Numbered from the stretch's first letter, positions 1-9,342 are shown. The stretch is 64,000 nucleotides of DNA from Hymenobacter swuensis DY53 (GCF_000576555.1 NZ_CP007145.1:372001-436000), one strand, 5' to 3'. Translations and numbers: made by a program. Notes: a model not told the origin generated them from the sequence alone.

Positions 1-80
1 CAAAAATGGGCTCACAGTATCTTCGTGCCAGGGCTGTTCAGCAGGGTTACTCCCGTGTCAGTTATCTGGCAAGCGGCAAC

Positions 81-1976
81 TTACTCCAGATGGGCGGCCG
101 GAAGATGCACGCACACCGTGGTACCTTGCCCGGGCGTACTTTCAATTGCCAAAGATCCACCCTGTCGGTCAACGAAAGCCCGGCACAGCAGGAGGCCAAG
201 ACCGGTGCCGGAGCGGGAGCCGCGCAGCGGGGCCAGACCATCGGGGGAAAATAAGGCGGTTATCTGGTCTGGTGCTATACCGGAGCCGGTATCCTGCACG
301 CACAGCGCCACATTTCCTCCGGTTCCAGCCTCAGTTCGCAAAGAAATACTGCCTCCCGCCGGGGTAAATTTCAGGGCGTTGCCTACCAGATTGCGCAGAA
401 TTGTTTCGGTCATGTGGGCATCGGCCCACACGGCCACATGCGGTGGGCAGTCAAGATGGAAGGTAATCTGCTTGGCTTCGGCGGCGTTGGCGTACAGGCG
501 GGTGGCCTCCTGGTACAGATCGGCTACCAACAGCCGCTTGGGTCGGAAAGCCAGCTCCCCGGTTTGGTTTACGGCCCAGTTTAATAAATTGTCAAGCAAA
601 TGATTGAGCTGATAGGCTGACTGCCGAACCAGTGCGGGCAGGCGGCGCAGTCCGTCCTCGTCGCCTTGTTTGAGGTAGAAGTCAATCAGCTCCGTAACGC
701 CGGCAAAAGAGGTGACCGGACCACGCAAATCGTGGGCGACAATGGCGTAAAGTCGGTCTTTGGAGGCGGCCAGCTGCCGGAGCTCCTTCGTTACCTCTTC
801 CAGTGCCCGATGATTACTGGAAAGCTCGGCCCGGCTGCGGCGGAGCTTGGTGTAGAGGTACGCCATGCCACCCAGGCCCAGCAACAGTGCCGCAATGGCG
901 CCCCACAGCGCCCGATTACGCTGCTGCATCACCGATTCCCGCTCCGTCAGCCGCCGGATCAGGTGTTCCTTGTCGGCGGTTTCGTAGCGGGTTTGCAGGG
1001 CCGTGAGGGTTTGCACGCGGGAGCGGCTGTTGAGGCTGTCGTTCAGGTCGCGGAACCGGCTTTGCCACTCGTAGGCCTCCTCAAATTGCTTGCGGCTTAC
1101 GTTGATTTCGGCCAGCAGATTATAGCTGTCCAGCACTCGTTCCTTGTAGTCAATCTGGCGGGCTAAGCGCAGGGCCCGGCGGGTCAGCTGCTCGGCCTCC
1201 GGTAGCTCGTTCTGCAGCAGCAGTACCGTTGCTAGTAACTCCAGATGACCGGCCTCAAACCGGTGGTTATGCAAGGGCTCAACAATGGAAACCGCCTGCC
1301 GCAGCAGTCCTTCTGCCGTGTCCAGCTGGTTCATCTGCATATAAAATGAACCCAGATCGGCTAGGTACAACGACTCGCCCGCCCGGTCACGGGTGCGGCG
1401 GGCCAGCTGCAGAGCCCGGCGCGTGAAGACAAGGCCTTCCTGCTGCTGTTTCAGGTAGAAGTACAGGTTGCCCAGGTTTCCGAACAGCATCAGCTGGCTG
1501 CGTACCTGCACATCAGGAAGGTAGGCGTAAGTGAGGGCGCGGCGATAATTGCGCAGGGCGGCGGCCGTATCATTCCGCTCGTGGTACACCCCGCCCATGC
1601 CCGTATAGCTGCGCACCAGCCCGTCGTTGGAGCGGAGCCGGCGGGCTAGTAGCAGAGCTTCCTGCTGCAGCTGCAAGGCGTGGGGGCCGTCGGCGAGGTT
1701 GGCGTAGCAGCTGGCAAGGTTCAGCAGGGCCCGGAGCAAGCCCTGGGAATGGTTGAGCCGCCGGGCTAGTGCTACGCTCTGCTCACCGTAGGGCAGGGCG
1801 CGGGTGGGCTCATTATCGTGCAGCGCGTAGCAAAGCTCATTCAGGAGCCGGACCCGAGCTGTGTCGGCAGGCTGTGTCCGGAGCTGGCGCAGCAACGCCG
1901 GGACAGCCGCCGCACGGGCCGCTACCGTACCGGCAAGGCAACAGAGCAAAAACGCAACCAGCAGGAAACGCCGCAT
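81..1976 (-). CDS. TPR-containing membrane sensor histidine kinase
   Basis: A 631-residue sensor kinase. A signal-like hydrophobic stretch (about residues 3-22) is followed by TPR-like helical repeats (about 40-320), a short coiled region, one membrane segment (about 357-375), a coiled linker, and the kinase core. The H box AHDLRGP puts the phospho-accepting His at about 415, the N box RNLVGNALKF is near 528-537, the G1 box DTGSGI near 562-567 and the G2 box GTGLGL near 590-595. This is the common Bacteroidota layout of periplasmic TPR sensor plus cytoplasmic kinase. No receiver domain or response regulator gene is visible next to it, so the partner is unknown. The ligand cannot be told from sequence. 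Start is the ATG followed by MRRFLLVAFL. Confidence 0.9.
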   Translation of the reverse strand: MRRFLLVAFLLCCLAGTVAARAAAVPALLRQLRTQPADTARVRLLNELCYALHDNEPTRALPYGEQSVALARRLNHSQGLLRALLNLASCYANLADGPHALQLQQEALLLARRLRSNDGLVRSYTGMGGVYHERNDTAAALRNYRRALTYAYLPDVQVRSQLMLFGNLGNLYFYLKQQQEGLVFTRRALQLARRTRDRAGESLYLADLGSFYMQMNQLDTAEGLLRQAVSIVEPLHNHRFEAGHLELLATVLLLQNELPEAEQLTRRALRLARQIDYKERVLDSYNLLAEINVSRKQFEEAYEWQSRFRDLNDSLNSRSRVQTLTALQTRYETADKEHLIRRLTERESVMQQRNRALWGAIAALLLGLGGMAYLYTKLRRSRAELSSNHRALEEVTKELRQLAASKDRLYAIVAHDLRGPVTSFAGVTELIDFYLKQGDEDGLRRLPALVRQSAYQLNHLLDNLLNWAVNQTGELAFRPKRLLVADLYQEATRLYANAAEAKQITFHLDCPPHVAVWADAHMTETILRNLVGNALKFTPAGGSISLRTEAGTGGNVALCVQDTGSGIAPDQITALFSPDGLAPLRGSRSGTGLGLLLCRAFVDRQGGSLAIESTPGQGTTVCVHLPAAHLE

Positions 1977-2157
1977 CGGTAACGGTGGGCAACAGGCATG
2001 AGTAAGCCCGGCAGTATCTTCAGTTACGGAAGATTATACCGGGGTAGAAGGCACTCAACAAATATAGGCAGCTGTCCGACTTGAATAAGCAGGCGAAAAG
2101 AGCAGTTAAACGAGTGAAAAAGCAAATTGAACCGTTTCGCACAGGGCAACCACCAAC

Positions 2158-2751
2158 TCAGATCCAGCAGAACCACCTGCGCCGCCTTTCCAGCGGGGTA
2201 TTGCGCAAAAACTCCGTTACCGGCTCCAGTTTGGTAAGGACTGAGGTGAGGGTAAGTGTCTCACCTGTACGTAAATGCAGCTGTAGATAGTTGTACGGGC
2301 TCCAGAATAAACGCTCCGACTGGCACGTAACCCGTTCTACCCGCACTAGGTCGCTTTTGCCAAACGGAATGTGCCGCGTGCCCTCGTACACTTCCAGGGT
2401 ATTCTGCTTAGGATCGAAAACCAGGGTGGTTTCCAGGTTGCGGGCATAATAGCGGGCATGCAACACAAAGGCCGGCACCGAAAACCCCAGCACCACGGCG
2501 GCTACGGCTGTCAGCAGAACCAGTTCATACACTGCCAATGTGCCAGCATAGAAGAACGAGCCCAGAAACGGCAAGCCCACGCCCAGGCACAGCAACGGCC
2601 AGAATAGCAGGGAAAACTGCCGCATAAATGTGGGCCGATACGCTCGACTTTTACGTCCGAAAAGCCCGGTAACCAGCCGTAACCCCACAATAATAGCGGT
2701 AACAACGGCGGCTATTTCCAGCAACGGGCGCAGAAAGGAGAGAAGCTTCAT
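2158..2751 (-). CDS. Small membrane protein with PH-like C-terminal half
   Basis: A 197-residue protein of unknown function. The N-terminal half has about three hydrophobic membrane segments (around residues 8-27, 45-62 and 70-98). The soluble C-terminal half (about 105-190) is rich in beta-prone stretches such as TTLVFDPKQNTLEVYEG and resembles a small PH-like domain, but I cannot assign a family with certainty. It starts 72 bp downstream of the selD stop on the same strand, with a hairpin in the gap, so it is probably a separate unit. The C-terminus is unusually basic and aromatic (ERRRRWFCWI). Confidence 0.7.
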   Translation of the reverse strand: MKLLSFLRPLLEIAAVVTAIIVGLRLVTGLFGRKSRAYRPTFMRQFSLLFWPLLCLGVGLPFLGSFFYAGTLAVYELVLLTAVAAVVLGFSVPAFVLHARYYARNLETTLVFDPKQNTLEVYEGTRHIPFGKSDLVRVERVTCQSERLFWSPYNYLQLHLRTGETLTLTSVLTKLEPVTEFLRNTPLERRRRWFCWI

Positions 2752-2770
2752 GGAAAGGCTACTACGACTA

Positions 2771-2800
2771 TCGGCCCCGACGGATAACCATCGGGGCCGA
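2771..2800 (-). terminator. Hairpin downstream of selD, possible terminator
   Basis: A perfect 10-bp inverted repeat (TCGGCCCCGA / TCGGGGCCGA) with a 10-nt loop lies between the selD stop and the next minus-strand gene. There is no clear U-tract, so termination is likely but not certain. Confidence 0.45.
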
Positions 2801-2823
2801 CATGGATGCGTTCAGGTTAGTTA

Positions 2824-3867
2824 TTAAGCACCTACAATAATCCAGGGCTCATTGGCCACGTGGGCGCGCAGGGTACCGAAGGACTCCAACTTCAGGCCGT
2901 ACTGCGCAAATACGGCCTGTACCGCATCCTGGTCCGCTGGCTCCACGCATACCAGCAGCCCACCCGACGTTTGGGGGTCGCAGAGCCAGGCCCGCTGCTC
3001 GTCGGTGATGGGGCCGACTTTGTGCCCATATGAATCCCAGTTGCGCACCGTGCCGCCCGGAATGGCGTTTTGCTGCCGGTATTCCTCGGCTTCGGGAAGC
3101 AGCGGCACCTTAGCAAAGCTGATTTCGGCCGTAAGGTTGCTTCCCTCGCATACTTCCGAAAGGTGGCCCAGCAGCCCGAACCCCGTTACATCGGTCATGG
3201 CGCGCACGCCGGGCAACTGGCCCAGTTCTGCCCCGATTTTGTTGAGCTGCATCATGCTCTGGGGTGCAATGTGGACATGTTCGGGGCGCAGGATGCCGCG
3301 TTTCTGGGCTGTGGTAAGTATACCCACGCCCAGCGGCTTGGTTAAGAACAGTTCGCAGCCGGCCGTGGCGGTGTCGTTCTGTTTGAGGTTTTTGATGTCG
3401 AGTAGCCCCGTCACAGCCAGCCCGAAAATGGGCTCCGGTGAGTCGATGCTATGGCCGCCGGCCAGCGGAATGCCCGCCTCGGCGCAAATGTTGCGGCTGC
3501 CCTCAATTACGCGACGGGCCACTTCGGGCGCCAGCTTATCAATAGGCCAACCCAGCACAGCAATGGCCATGACCGGCCGGCCGCCCATAGCATACACGTC
3601 GCTGATGGCGTTGGCCGAGGCAATCCGCCCGAAATCATAGGCATCATCCACGATGGGCATAAAGAAGTCGGTGGTGCTGATGATAGCCTGCCCGCCCCCG
3701 ATGTCGTATACAGCCGCGTCGTCGCGGGAGGAGTTGCCCACCAGCAGTTGCGCATCGTGGGGCTGCGGAATACTGGTATGCAGAATCTGGTCGAGGACTT
3801 TGGGCGCAATTTTGCAGCCGCAGCCTGCGCCGTGGCTATATTGGGTGAGGCGGATTTCTTCGGTCAT
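2824..3867 (-). CDS. selD: Selenide, water dikinase (selenophosphate synthase)
   Basis: A 347-residue SelD that makes selenophosphate from selenide and ATP. The N-terminal catalytic motif HGAGCGCKI is present, with Cys16, Cys18 and Lys19, so this is the Cys form and not the selenocysteine form. The AIR-synthase-like motifs follow in order: [50 protein letters not shown] and [10 protein letters not shown]. Length matches the family. It lies 76 bp downstream of mnmH on the same strand, so the pair probably forms one operon in which SelD supplies selenophosphate for tRNA selenation. No selA or selB is present in the window. Confidence 0.97.
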   Translation of the reverse strand: MTEEIRLTQYSHGAGCGCKIAPKVLDQILHTSIPQPHDAQLLVGNSSRDDAAVYDIGGGQAIISTTDFFMPIVDDAYDFGRIASANAISDVYAMGGRPVMAIAVLGWPIDKLAPEVARRVIEGSRNICAEAGIPLAGGHSIDSPEPIFGLAVTGLLDIKNLKQNDTATAGCELFLTKPLGVGILTTAQKRGILRPEHVHIAPQSMMQLNKIGAELGQLPGVRAMTDVTGFGLLGHLSEVCEGSNLTAEISFAKVPLLPEAEEYRQQNAIPGGTVRNWDSYGHKVGPITDEQRAWLCDPQTSGGLLVCVEPADQDAVQAVFAQYGLKLESFGTLRAHVANEPWIIVGA

Positions 3868-3943
3868 AAGCGGGGAGTTGCGCGCCAGTAGGCGCGAGGA
3901 AATTGATTGGGTTGAGAACCGTTGGGCAGACGACCCCGGTACG

Positions 3944-4960
3944 TTACTGCGCCATCTGTGCTGTTCGCATCACCAACTCGGCATTTACGGCCGGGTCGCA
4001 GGTATCGGAAGGCACGGGGATAATGCGGCGGCCCTCAAGGCCATGGCTGTAAGTGCGGTCATAGTAGTCGAGTACGAGACTGACCATCTTTTCCATGTCT
4101 TCTTCGCCGATGGCCGCCAATGCTTCCTTGGTGACCAAACCGCCCAGCCGCTTCCGGATACGCAGGATGGAAGTGGCCAGCGCAGCCGGGTCGTGGCGGC
4201 CATACTCCTCGGCCAGCTTACGTACGCGCTGTTGGCGGGGTACTTCCAGTAACAGCAGCGGAGCGGCATGCATCTGCTCGTAGAGCGGGGCCGGCAGGTG
4301 CACCGGCCCGATGGTGCGGCTTTCGTCTTCTACCCAGATTGTAGTATCGGGGGTAAACGCGGCTAGTTCAGCAGCAAGGTTGTTCTCGAACTGCTCCTGC
4401 GTGGGCGAGGCCGGCTGGCCAATGCTGCCAAAAGCCGAGCCCTTGTGGTTTGCCAGCCCTTCCAGGTCGAGGACAGGTTGCTGGCGGTCGGCAAGGATGT
4501 GCAGGACGTCGGTTTTGCCCGAGCCGGTGAGGCCGCCCAGAACCCATAGGGCGCGGGGCTGAGCAAATTCGGCCAATGCCCAGCGGCGGTAGTCTTTGTA
4601 CCCCTTATCCAGCAACTCTACCTGAAAGCCCGCCAACTCCAGCAGCCATAGTACCGCACCGGAGCGCATACCGCCCCGCCAGCAGTGCACCCGCACCCGC
4701 TTGTGCGGAGCCAGCTTCTGGGCCAGCTTCACCAGCTGGCTCATCTTCGGCCCGAAGAAATCCAGCCCCAGTAATACCGCCTTGTCCTGGCTCATCTGCT
4801 TGTAAGTGGTACCGATGCGGGCCCGCTCCTCATCTGAAAACAGCGGAAAGCTTACCGCCCCCGGCATGTGGCCGTGGGCATATTCCACCGGCGCGCGCAC
4901 ATCCAGAATAGGTGACTCGGAGTGGCCTTGCAGAAAATCAGTAAGCGGAAGACGCGGCAC
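3944..4960 (-). CDS. mnmH: tRNA 2-selenouridine synthase
   Basis: A 338-residue MnmH (SelU/YbbB). An N-terminal rhodanese domain (about residues 1-125) carries the catalytic Cys93 in [11 protein letters not shown]-loop domain follows, with GGLTGSGKT at about 142-150. The family converts 2-thiouridine at the wobble position of tRNAs for Lys, Glu and Gln to 2-selenouridine via a geranylated intermediate, using selenophosphate. The adjacent selD gives the selenium donor, which supports the assignment. Start ATG gives [10 protein letters not shown], directly into the rhodanese fold. Confidence 0.96.
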   Translation of the reverse strand: MPRLPLTDFLQGHSESPILDVRAPVEYAHGHMPGAVSFPLFSDEERARIGTTYKQMSQDKAVLLGLDFFGPKMSQLVKLAQKLAPHKRVRVHCWRGGMRSGAVLWLLELAGFQVELLDKGYKDYRRWALAEFAQPRALWVLGGLTGSGKTDVLHILADRQQPVLDLEGLANHKGSAFGSIGQPASPTQEQFENNLAAELAAFTPDTTIWVEDESRTIGPVHLPAPLYEQMHAAPLLLLEVPRQQRVRKLAEEYGRHDPAALATSILRIRKRLGGLVTKEALAAIGEEDMEKMVSLVLDYYDRTYSHGLEGRRIIPVPSDTCDPAVNAELVMRTAQMAQ

Positions 4961-4966
4961 AGGAGG

Positions 4967-5075
4967 TAATGGTAAGTGGTGAAATGGTGGGTAGTGAGTG
5001 GTGCGGTTTATGTTCTAACGGCGCAGTTAGCGCAAATAGAACGTCAAACTCACCATTTTACCACTCACCATCTTA
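4967..5075. repeat. Intergenic imperfect inverted repeat (mnmH-pdxJ)
   Basis: Two arms of about 29 nt (4967-4995 and 5047-5075) form an imperfect inverted repeat built from short variants of GGTAA/GGTGA. They flank about 50 nt. The right arm overlaps the pdxJ stop codon. It could act as a terminator or mRNA 3'-end structure for pdxJ. Confidence 0.7.
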
Positions 5076-5786
5076 CTTGAGCTGCCGGCGGTAGAGCTGA
5101 ATGGTATTTTCCAGCCCCAAGTACAGCGCGTCGCAGATAAGAGCGTGGCCGATGCTCACTTCCACCAGACCAGGCAGGTGCTGGTGCATGTACGCCAGGT
5201 TGTCGAGGTCGAGGTCGTGGCCGGCGTTGAGGCCCAGGCCCAGCTCCTGCGCCAGCAGGCCGGCTTCGCGGTAGGGGCGCAGGGCCGCCTCGGCACCGGC
5301 GTGGTACTGGCGGGCGTATTCTTCGGTGTACAGCTCAATCCGGTCGGTACCGGTAGTAGCGGCGGCCCGCACCAGTTCGGCAACGGGGTCAAGGAAAATG
5401 CTGACGCGGCAGCCGATACTTTTGAGGTCGGCTACTATATCGCGCAGGTAGTCCTGATGGCGGATGGTATCCCAGCCGGCATTGGAGGTAATGGCATCGG
5501 GGGCGTCGGGTACCAGCGTCACCTGCTCGGGCCGTACCTCCCGCACTAGGTCCAGAAAATCGGGGGTCGGGTTGCCTTCCACGTTCAGCTCGGTGGTTAC
5601 CACGGCCTTCAGGTCGCGCACGTCTTGGTAGCGGATGTGGCGCTCATCGGGGCGGGGGTGCACCGTAATGCCCTGTGCCCCGAACCGCTCACAGTCGCGG
5701 GCGGCCTGCAGCAGGTCGGGGCGGTTGTGGCCCCGGGCATTCCGGAGGGTAGCTATTTTATTTATGTTTACACTAAGCTTCGTCAT
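5073..5786 (-). CDS. pdxJ: Pyridoxine 5'-phosphate synthase
   Basis: A 237-residue PdxJ, which condenses 1-deoxyxylulose 5-phosphate with 3-amino-2-oxopropyl phosphate in the last ring-closing step of DXP-dependent vitamin B6 synthesis. Hallmarks are the N-terminal [37 protein letters not shown], the VTLVPDAPD strand, and the C-terminal [12 protein letters not shown] and EVSIGHALI phosphate-binding region. Length is typical. In many Bacteroidota pdxJ lies close to the hydrolase, CBS, nadK and porG genes found further along this window, although here it is on the opposite strand. Start ATG gives [10 protein letters not shown]. Confidence 0.97.
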   Translation of the reverse strand: MTKLSVNINKIATLRNARGHNRPDLLQAARDCERFGAQGITVHPRPDERHIRYQDVRDLKAVVTTELNVEGNPTPDFLDLVREVRPEQVTLVPDAPDAITSNAGWDTIRHQDYLRDIVADLKSIGCRVSIFLDPVAELVRAAATTGTDRIELYTEEYARQYHAGAEAALRPYREAGLLAQELGLGLNAGHDLDLDNLAYMHQHLPGLVEVSIGHALICDALYLGLENTIQLYRRQLK

Positions 5787-5954
5787 ATCGGGAGCGGCAC
5801 AATGGGTGGTACGTAGTCAAAGGTACGTAGCTAAACCGGCGGGCCGGCGTTGTAGTTTCGGGCTGCCCAAGGCCGGTGGCAGCCCGTATACCGTGCTGTC
5901 GGCCCCGGTTGCCTGTAAAAACCGTAATCTTGCACCTTCCTAATCCCCCTTCCC

Positions 5955-6419
5955 ATGGCTCTGAAAGAAACCATCGACGCTGATATTAAAAAGGCCATGC
6001 TGGCCAAAGACAAAGTGCGCCTGACCACCCTGCGCAGCATCAAGTCCCAGATTCTGCTGGCCGAAACTGCCGAAGGCCAGCACGGCGCGGCCCTCACGCC
6101 CGATGCCGAAATCAAGCTCCTGACCAAGCAGGCCAAGCAGCGCCGGGAAGCGGCCGAAACCTACAACAAGCAGTTTCGCTCCGACCTGGAAGAAATAGAG
6201 CTTAACGAGCTGGCCATCATTGAAGAATACCTGCCCCAACAGCTTTCCGAAGCCGACTTGGTAGAGAAGCTGGTGGATATTATTCAGCGCGTGGGTGCCA
6301 CTGGCCCCTCCGATATGGGCAAGGTAATGGGCGTAGCTGCCCGCGAGTTGGCTGGGCTGGCCGATGGCCGACTGATTTCCCAGACTGTCAATAACCTGCT
6401 CAACAACACTAATTTGTAA
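5955..6419 (+). CDS. yqeY: GatB/YqeY domain protein
   Basis: A 154-residue YqeY-family protein (family usually about 148-150). It carries the typical helical N-terminus (LKETIDADIKKAMLAKDKVRLTTLRSI), the LLTKQAKQRREAAE segment and EEYLPQQLSEADL followed by GKVMG. The domain is homologous to the C-terminal tail of the GatB amidotransferase subunit and may touch tRNA, but its own role is not settled. A weak -7-like box (TAATCTTGC, 5925-5933) precedes it. A 22-bp perfect inverted repeat begins at its stop codon and separates it from cvpA. Confidence 0.93.
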   Translation: MALKETIDADIKKAMLAKDKVRLTTLRSIKSQILLAETAEGQHGAALTPDAEIKLLTKQAKQRREAAETYNKQFRSDLEEIELNELAIIEEYLPQQLSEADLVEKLVDIIQRVGATGPSDMGKVMGVAARELAGLADGRLISQTVNNLLNNTNL

Positions 6420-6484
6420 TTATGAGAGTTGAATTATGAGTGATGAGCTACTTGAAATCATGACTCATAATTCAACTCTCATAA
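6420..6484. repeat. Perfect 22-bp inverted repeat between yqeY and cvpA
   Basis: Arms 6420-6441 and 6463-6484 are exact reverse complements (22 bp) around a 21-nt loop, with internal ATGAG/ATTATGAG word repetition. The element begins 1 nt after the yqeY stop and ends 11 nt before the cvpA start, filling the whole gap. It may be a terminator or RNA stabiliser, or an empty copy of an inverted-repeat element. Confidence 0.85.
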
Positions 6485-6494
6485 CTCCCCTCCT

Positions 6495-7016
6495 ATGTCT
6501 GCCCTCGATATTCTGCTGCTGATTCCGCTGGGTATTGGAGCTGTGCAGGGCTACCGACGCGGGCTGGTGCTGGAAGTGGCCTCCTTACTGGCCTTCGTGC
6601 TGGGTGTGGTAGGCGGGCTGGCGTTGCTCAACGATGCTATTCCGCTAGTGCGGCAGTACGTGGGCGAAGCCTTCGGCCTGCTCCCGCTGGTATCGTTCGT
6701 GTTGGTATTCGCGGCTATCGTGTGGGGGGTAAATCTGCTAAGCTCCTTTATTAAAAAAGCAGTGCATCTCACCCCATTGGGTGTACTGGACAACCTGGGC
6801 GGCGCAGCCAGCGGCGTACTCAAGTGGGTGCTGGGATTGAGCCTACTGCTACACGGTATCGGGTTGGCGGGGTTACAGGTGATTTCGCCCCAACTGGTGG
6901 CCGAGTCGCAGGTGCTGCCCATTGTGCGCGAAGCCACTCCGGTAGCCCTTAGTCTCGTGAGTTTTGTGCTGCCTTTCGCCGGCACCCTGCTCGACAGACT
7001 GCGGGAAGTATTCTGA
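6495..7016 (+). CDS. cvpA: CvpA family membrane protein
   Basis: A 173-residue inner membrane protein with about four hydrophobic segments (around residues 3-16, 22-45, 59-84 and 107-130) and the CvpA opening SALDILLLIPLGIGAVQGYRRGLVLEV, including the conserved G-x-x-R-G turn. CvpA was named for colicin V production in E. coli; its broader envelope role is unclear. It sits in a co-directional run with yqeY and pabA. The symbol is by family similarity only. Confidence 0.85.
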   Translation: MSALDILLLIPLGIGAVQGYRRGLVLEVASLLAFVLGVVGGLALLNDAIPLVRQYVGEAFGLLPLVSFVLVFAAIVWGVNLLSSFIKKAVHLTPLGVLDNLGGAASGVLKWVLGLSLLLHGIGLAGLQVISPQLVAESQVLPIVREATPVALSLVSFVLPFAGTLLDRLREVF

Positions 7017-7091
7017 TAAACGCAACTGAGTGGTCAGATAGCCTGTTCAGTTATCGGCTCCGCCACTCACTTTACTCGGGTATCTCACGGC

Positions 7092-7709
7092 ATGCGTCTG
7101 TTATTGCTGGATAACTTTGATTCCTTCACCTATAATCTGCTGGATTACTTCCGGCAGTTGGGGTGCGAGGTGCAAGTACGCCGAAACAATGTGCCCATAT
7201 GTGAGCTGCAGGAGTTGGCGGTGGATGCCGTGGTGCTGTCGCCCGGTCCGGGTACCCCGGCTCAGGCCGGCAACCTGATGGACGTTATTCAACTGTTTCA
7301 TGCTCGCCTGCCTATGCTGGGCGTGTGCCTGGGGCACCAGGCGCTGGGAGAATTCTTTGGTACCCGGGCGGTGCGGGGGCAACGACCGATGCACGGTAAA
7401 GTATCGGAAATCGAATGGACGCAGGCCGATGCCCTATGCCAGCAGTTGCCCGCCCGGATGTCCGTCACCCGTTACCATTCCCTTATACTACCGCACCTGC
7501 CGGCTACGTTGGAAGCCCTGGCTTTTACCACCGATGACGCCCATGAAATTATGGCCCTGCGCCACCGTACGCTGCCTTTGCATGGCGTGCAGTTTCACCC
7601 CGAAGCCCTCCTGACGCCTCACGGTCTGGCGTTACTCGGCAATTGGGTCAAGAGTTGTATCATTGCACACCCCGCCTCTGCGGCCCCGGCCGGGCGGGTT
7701 ATTTCCTAG
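7092..7709 (+). CDS. pabA: Aminodeoxychorismate/anthranilate synthase glutaminase subunit
   Basis: A 205-residue class I glutamine amidotransferase of the PabA/TrpG type. It shows LLLDNFDSFTYNL at the N-terminus, the oxyanion strand SPGPGTP, the nucleophile motif GVCLGHQALGEFFG (catalytic Cys), and the His-Glu pair in GVQFHPEALLTPHG. It releases ammonia from glutamine for a chorismate-using partner. With no pabB or trpE beside it, whether it serves folate, tryptophan or both cannot be decided. The stop lies 5 nt before the start of the hydrolase, so the two are probably co-transcribed. Confidence 0.92.
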   Translation: MRLLLLDNFDSFTYNLLDYFRQLGCEVQVRRNNVPICELQELAVDAVVLSPGPGTPAQAGNLMDVIQLFHARLPMLGVCLGHQALGEFFGTRAVRGQRPMHGKVSEIEWTQADALCQQLPARMSVTRYHSLILPHLPATLEALAFTTDDAHEIMALRHRTLPLHGVQFHPEALLTPHGLALLGNWVKSCIIAHPASAAPAGRVIS

Positions 7710-7714
7710 AGAAG

Positions 7715-8491
7715 ATGGAATTGCAGATCAAGGAAAAAAACGAGTTTCAATACGTCGATGAAGGCACCGGTGAGGTGCTGCTGCTGCTGCACGGCCTGTT
7801 CGGGGCCCTCAGCAACTGGGAAGACGTAGTGGAGGAATTCAGCCCGCGCTACCGCGTAATCATTCCGCTGCTTCCCATCTATGAAATGCCACTGCTGAAA
7901 GCCGGCGTTCCGGGCTTGGTGAGCTTTGTGGAGGATTTTCTGGCGGAAATCGGCCTCACGCAACCCTGTACGCTACTCGGCAACTCCCTGGGCGGGCATA
8001 TCGCCCTAGTGTACACTCTCCAGAACCCCAAGCGGGTAAGCCGGCTAATACTCACCGGCAGCAGCGGCCTGTTTGAGGATGGCATGGGAGGCTCCTTCCC
8101 TAAGCGCGGCAACTACGGGTTTGTGCAGGAGCGGGTGGCCTACACGTTCTATGATCCGGCAGTTGCGACGCGTGAGTTGGTGGATGAGGTGTTCAATGTG
8201 ACTAACTCCAACGCCAAGTGCCTGCGCATCATCAGTATAGCGCGGTCGGCCCAGCGGCATAATCTGGCCAAGGACCTGCACCGCATCACGGTGCCGGCGC
8301 TGCTGGTCTGGGGGCTCAACGATACCATCACGCCTCCCGTGGTAGCCCACGAGTTTCACCGGTTGCTGCCAGCCGCTGAGTTACGCTTCCTCGACCACTG
8401 CGGCCACGCCCCCATGATGGAGCGGCCCCGGGAGTTCAATCAGCTACTGCTGGGTTTTCTGGAGCATACCAGCACGGCAATTGCCCGGTAA
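7715..8491 (+). CDS. Alpha/beta hydrolase
   Basis: A 258-residue alpha/beta hydrolase. The oxyanion-hole strand is LLLLHGLFG. The nucleophile elbow GNSLGG places Ser at about residue 91. The acid is likely the Asp in WGLNDTITP, and the His lies in DHCGHAPMMERP. The substrate is unknown. I chose the ATG at 7715 (MELQIKEKNEF) because the reading frame upstream overlaps pabA and lacks family features. An alpha/beta hydrolase followed by a CBS protein and nadK is a conserved Bacteroidota neighbourhood. Confidence 0.9.
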   Translation: MELQIKEKNEFQYVDEGTGEVLLLLHGLFGALSNWEDVVEEFSPRYRVIIPLLPIYEMPLLKAGVPGLVSFVEDFLAEIGLTQPCTLLGNSLGGHIALVYTLQNPKRVSRLILTGSSGLFEDGMGGSFPKRGNYGFVQERVAYTFYDPAVATRELVDEVFNVTNSNAKCLRIISIARSAQRHNLAKDLHRITVPALLVWGLNDTITPPVVAHEFHRLLPAAELRFLDHCGHAPMMERPREFNQLLLGFLEHTSTAIAR

Positions 8492-8650
8492 TGGACGGCT
8501 TTCATCGGCCGGGTGCAACTATTCATCCGGTACTCCCACTCTTTTAGCTGCCGATGTACGTAGGTATGCAGTGGAAAACCTTCCTTTGGGTAAAACGCTT
8601 ATACTGCCCCGCCGCCCTGCTTCTCGTTTCGCCTAACTGCCTATTCTCCG

Positions 8651-9328
8651 ATGAATTCTATCCTCGCCGAAGATTTATTGAATCAAATGATTCCGCCCCT
8701 GAAGGTGACGGATTCGACGGAGAAGGCTGCCCGCTGGCTGGAAGAGTTTCACGTCGGTCAATTACCTGTGCTCGATAACCGGCAGTATAAAGGCCTCGTT
8801 ACCGAATCAGATTTGATTGACCGGGAAGGAACAGCGTGTGACTTAGGCAGCTTGCCACTCAACTACGGTGAGGTGCATGTGCAGCATGATCAGCACTTCT
8901 ACAACATTATTGAGCTGGCCGTTCAGAATAAAATCCAGCTTGTGCCCGTGCTCGATGCGCAGCATGAGTATATGGGTGTGGTGACGGTAAGTGATACGCT
9001 GGCAGCTTTTGGCAAAGTGCCCGTCGCTACCAATCAGCAGGGAATTATTGTGCTGGCCATGGAGGAGCGGGACTATTCGCTCACCCAAATCAGCCGTTAT
9101 GTGGAGGAAAACAACGCGAAGATCATGAGTGCCCACGTAGCGCAGGATGAGCATGATCCTTACCGTATTCGGCTGACTCTTAAACTCAATACGCCCAATA
9201 TTACTCGCATTATTGCCACGCTGGAGCGTTTCGGCTACTCTATTACGGCGCAGTTCAGCGGCACCGGCGAAGTAACCGAGGATGAGCAGGAGCGCTACGA
9301 CGCCCTGTTGCGCTACCTTAACATCTAG
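8651..9328 (+). CDS. CBS-pair protein with C-terminal regulatory half
   Basis: A 225-residue protein with two CBS motifs in the first part (about residues 1-60 and 75-130; see LEEFHVGQLPVLDNRQYKGLVTE and NKIQLVPVLDAQHEYMGVVT). The remaining 90 residues look like an ACT-type fold (GIIVLAMEERDYSLTQISRYVEENNAKI). CBS pairs bind adenine nucleotides, so a nucleotide- or ligand-sensing role is plausible. It ends 14 nt before the barrel gene and lies upstream of nadK. Start ATG gives MNSILAEDLL. Confidence 0.85.
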   Translation: MNSILAEDLLNQMIPPLKVTDSTEKAARWLEEFHVGQLPVLDNRQYKGLVTESDLIDREGTACDLGSLPLNYGEVHVQHDQHFYNIIELAVQNKIQLVPVLDAQHEYMGVVTVSDTLAAFGKVPVATNQQGIIVLAMEERDYSLTQISRYVEENNAKIMSAHVAQDEHDPYRIRLTLKLNTPNITRIIATLERFGYSITAQFSGTGEVTEDEQERYDALLRYLNI

Positions 9329-9342
9329 CGCGGGGACGGGCA

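Noticed and set aside
1..80. Sequence downstream of the sensor kinase gene
   Set aside because: A short frame runs through it, but it overlaps the kinase gene in antisense and shows no family features.
2824..3867. Possible selenocysteine codon in selD
   Set aside because: The catalytic position is a normal Cys codon in HGAGCGCKI; there is no in-frame TGA.
7027..7069. TGAGTGG / CCACTCA inverted repeat between cvpA and pabA
   Set aside because: Only 7 bp with a 29-nt gap; could be a degraded palindrome of the common class, but too short to claim.
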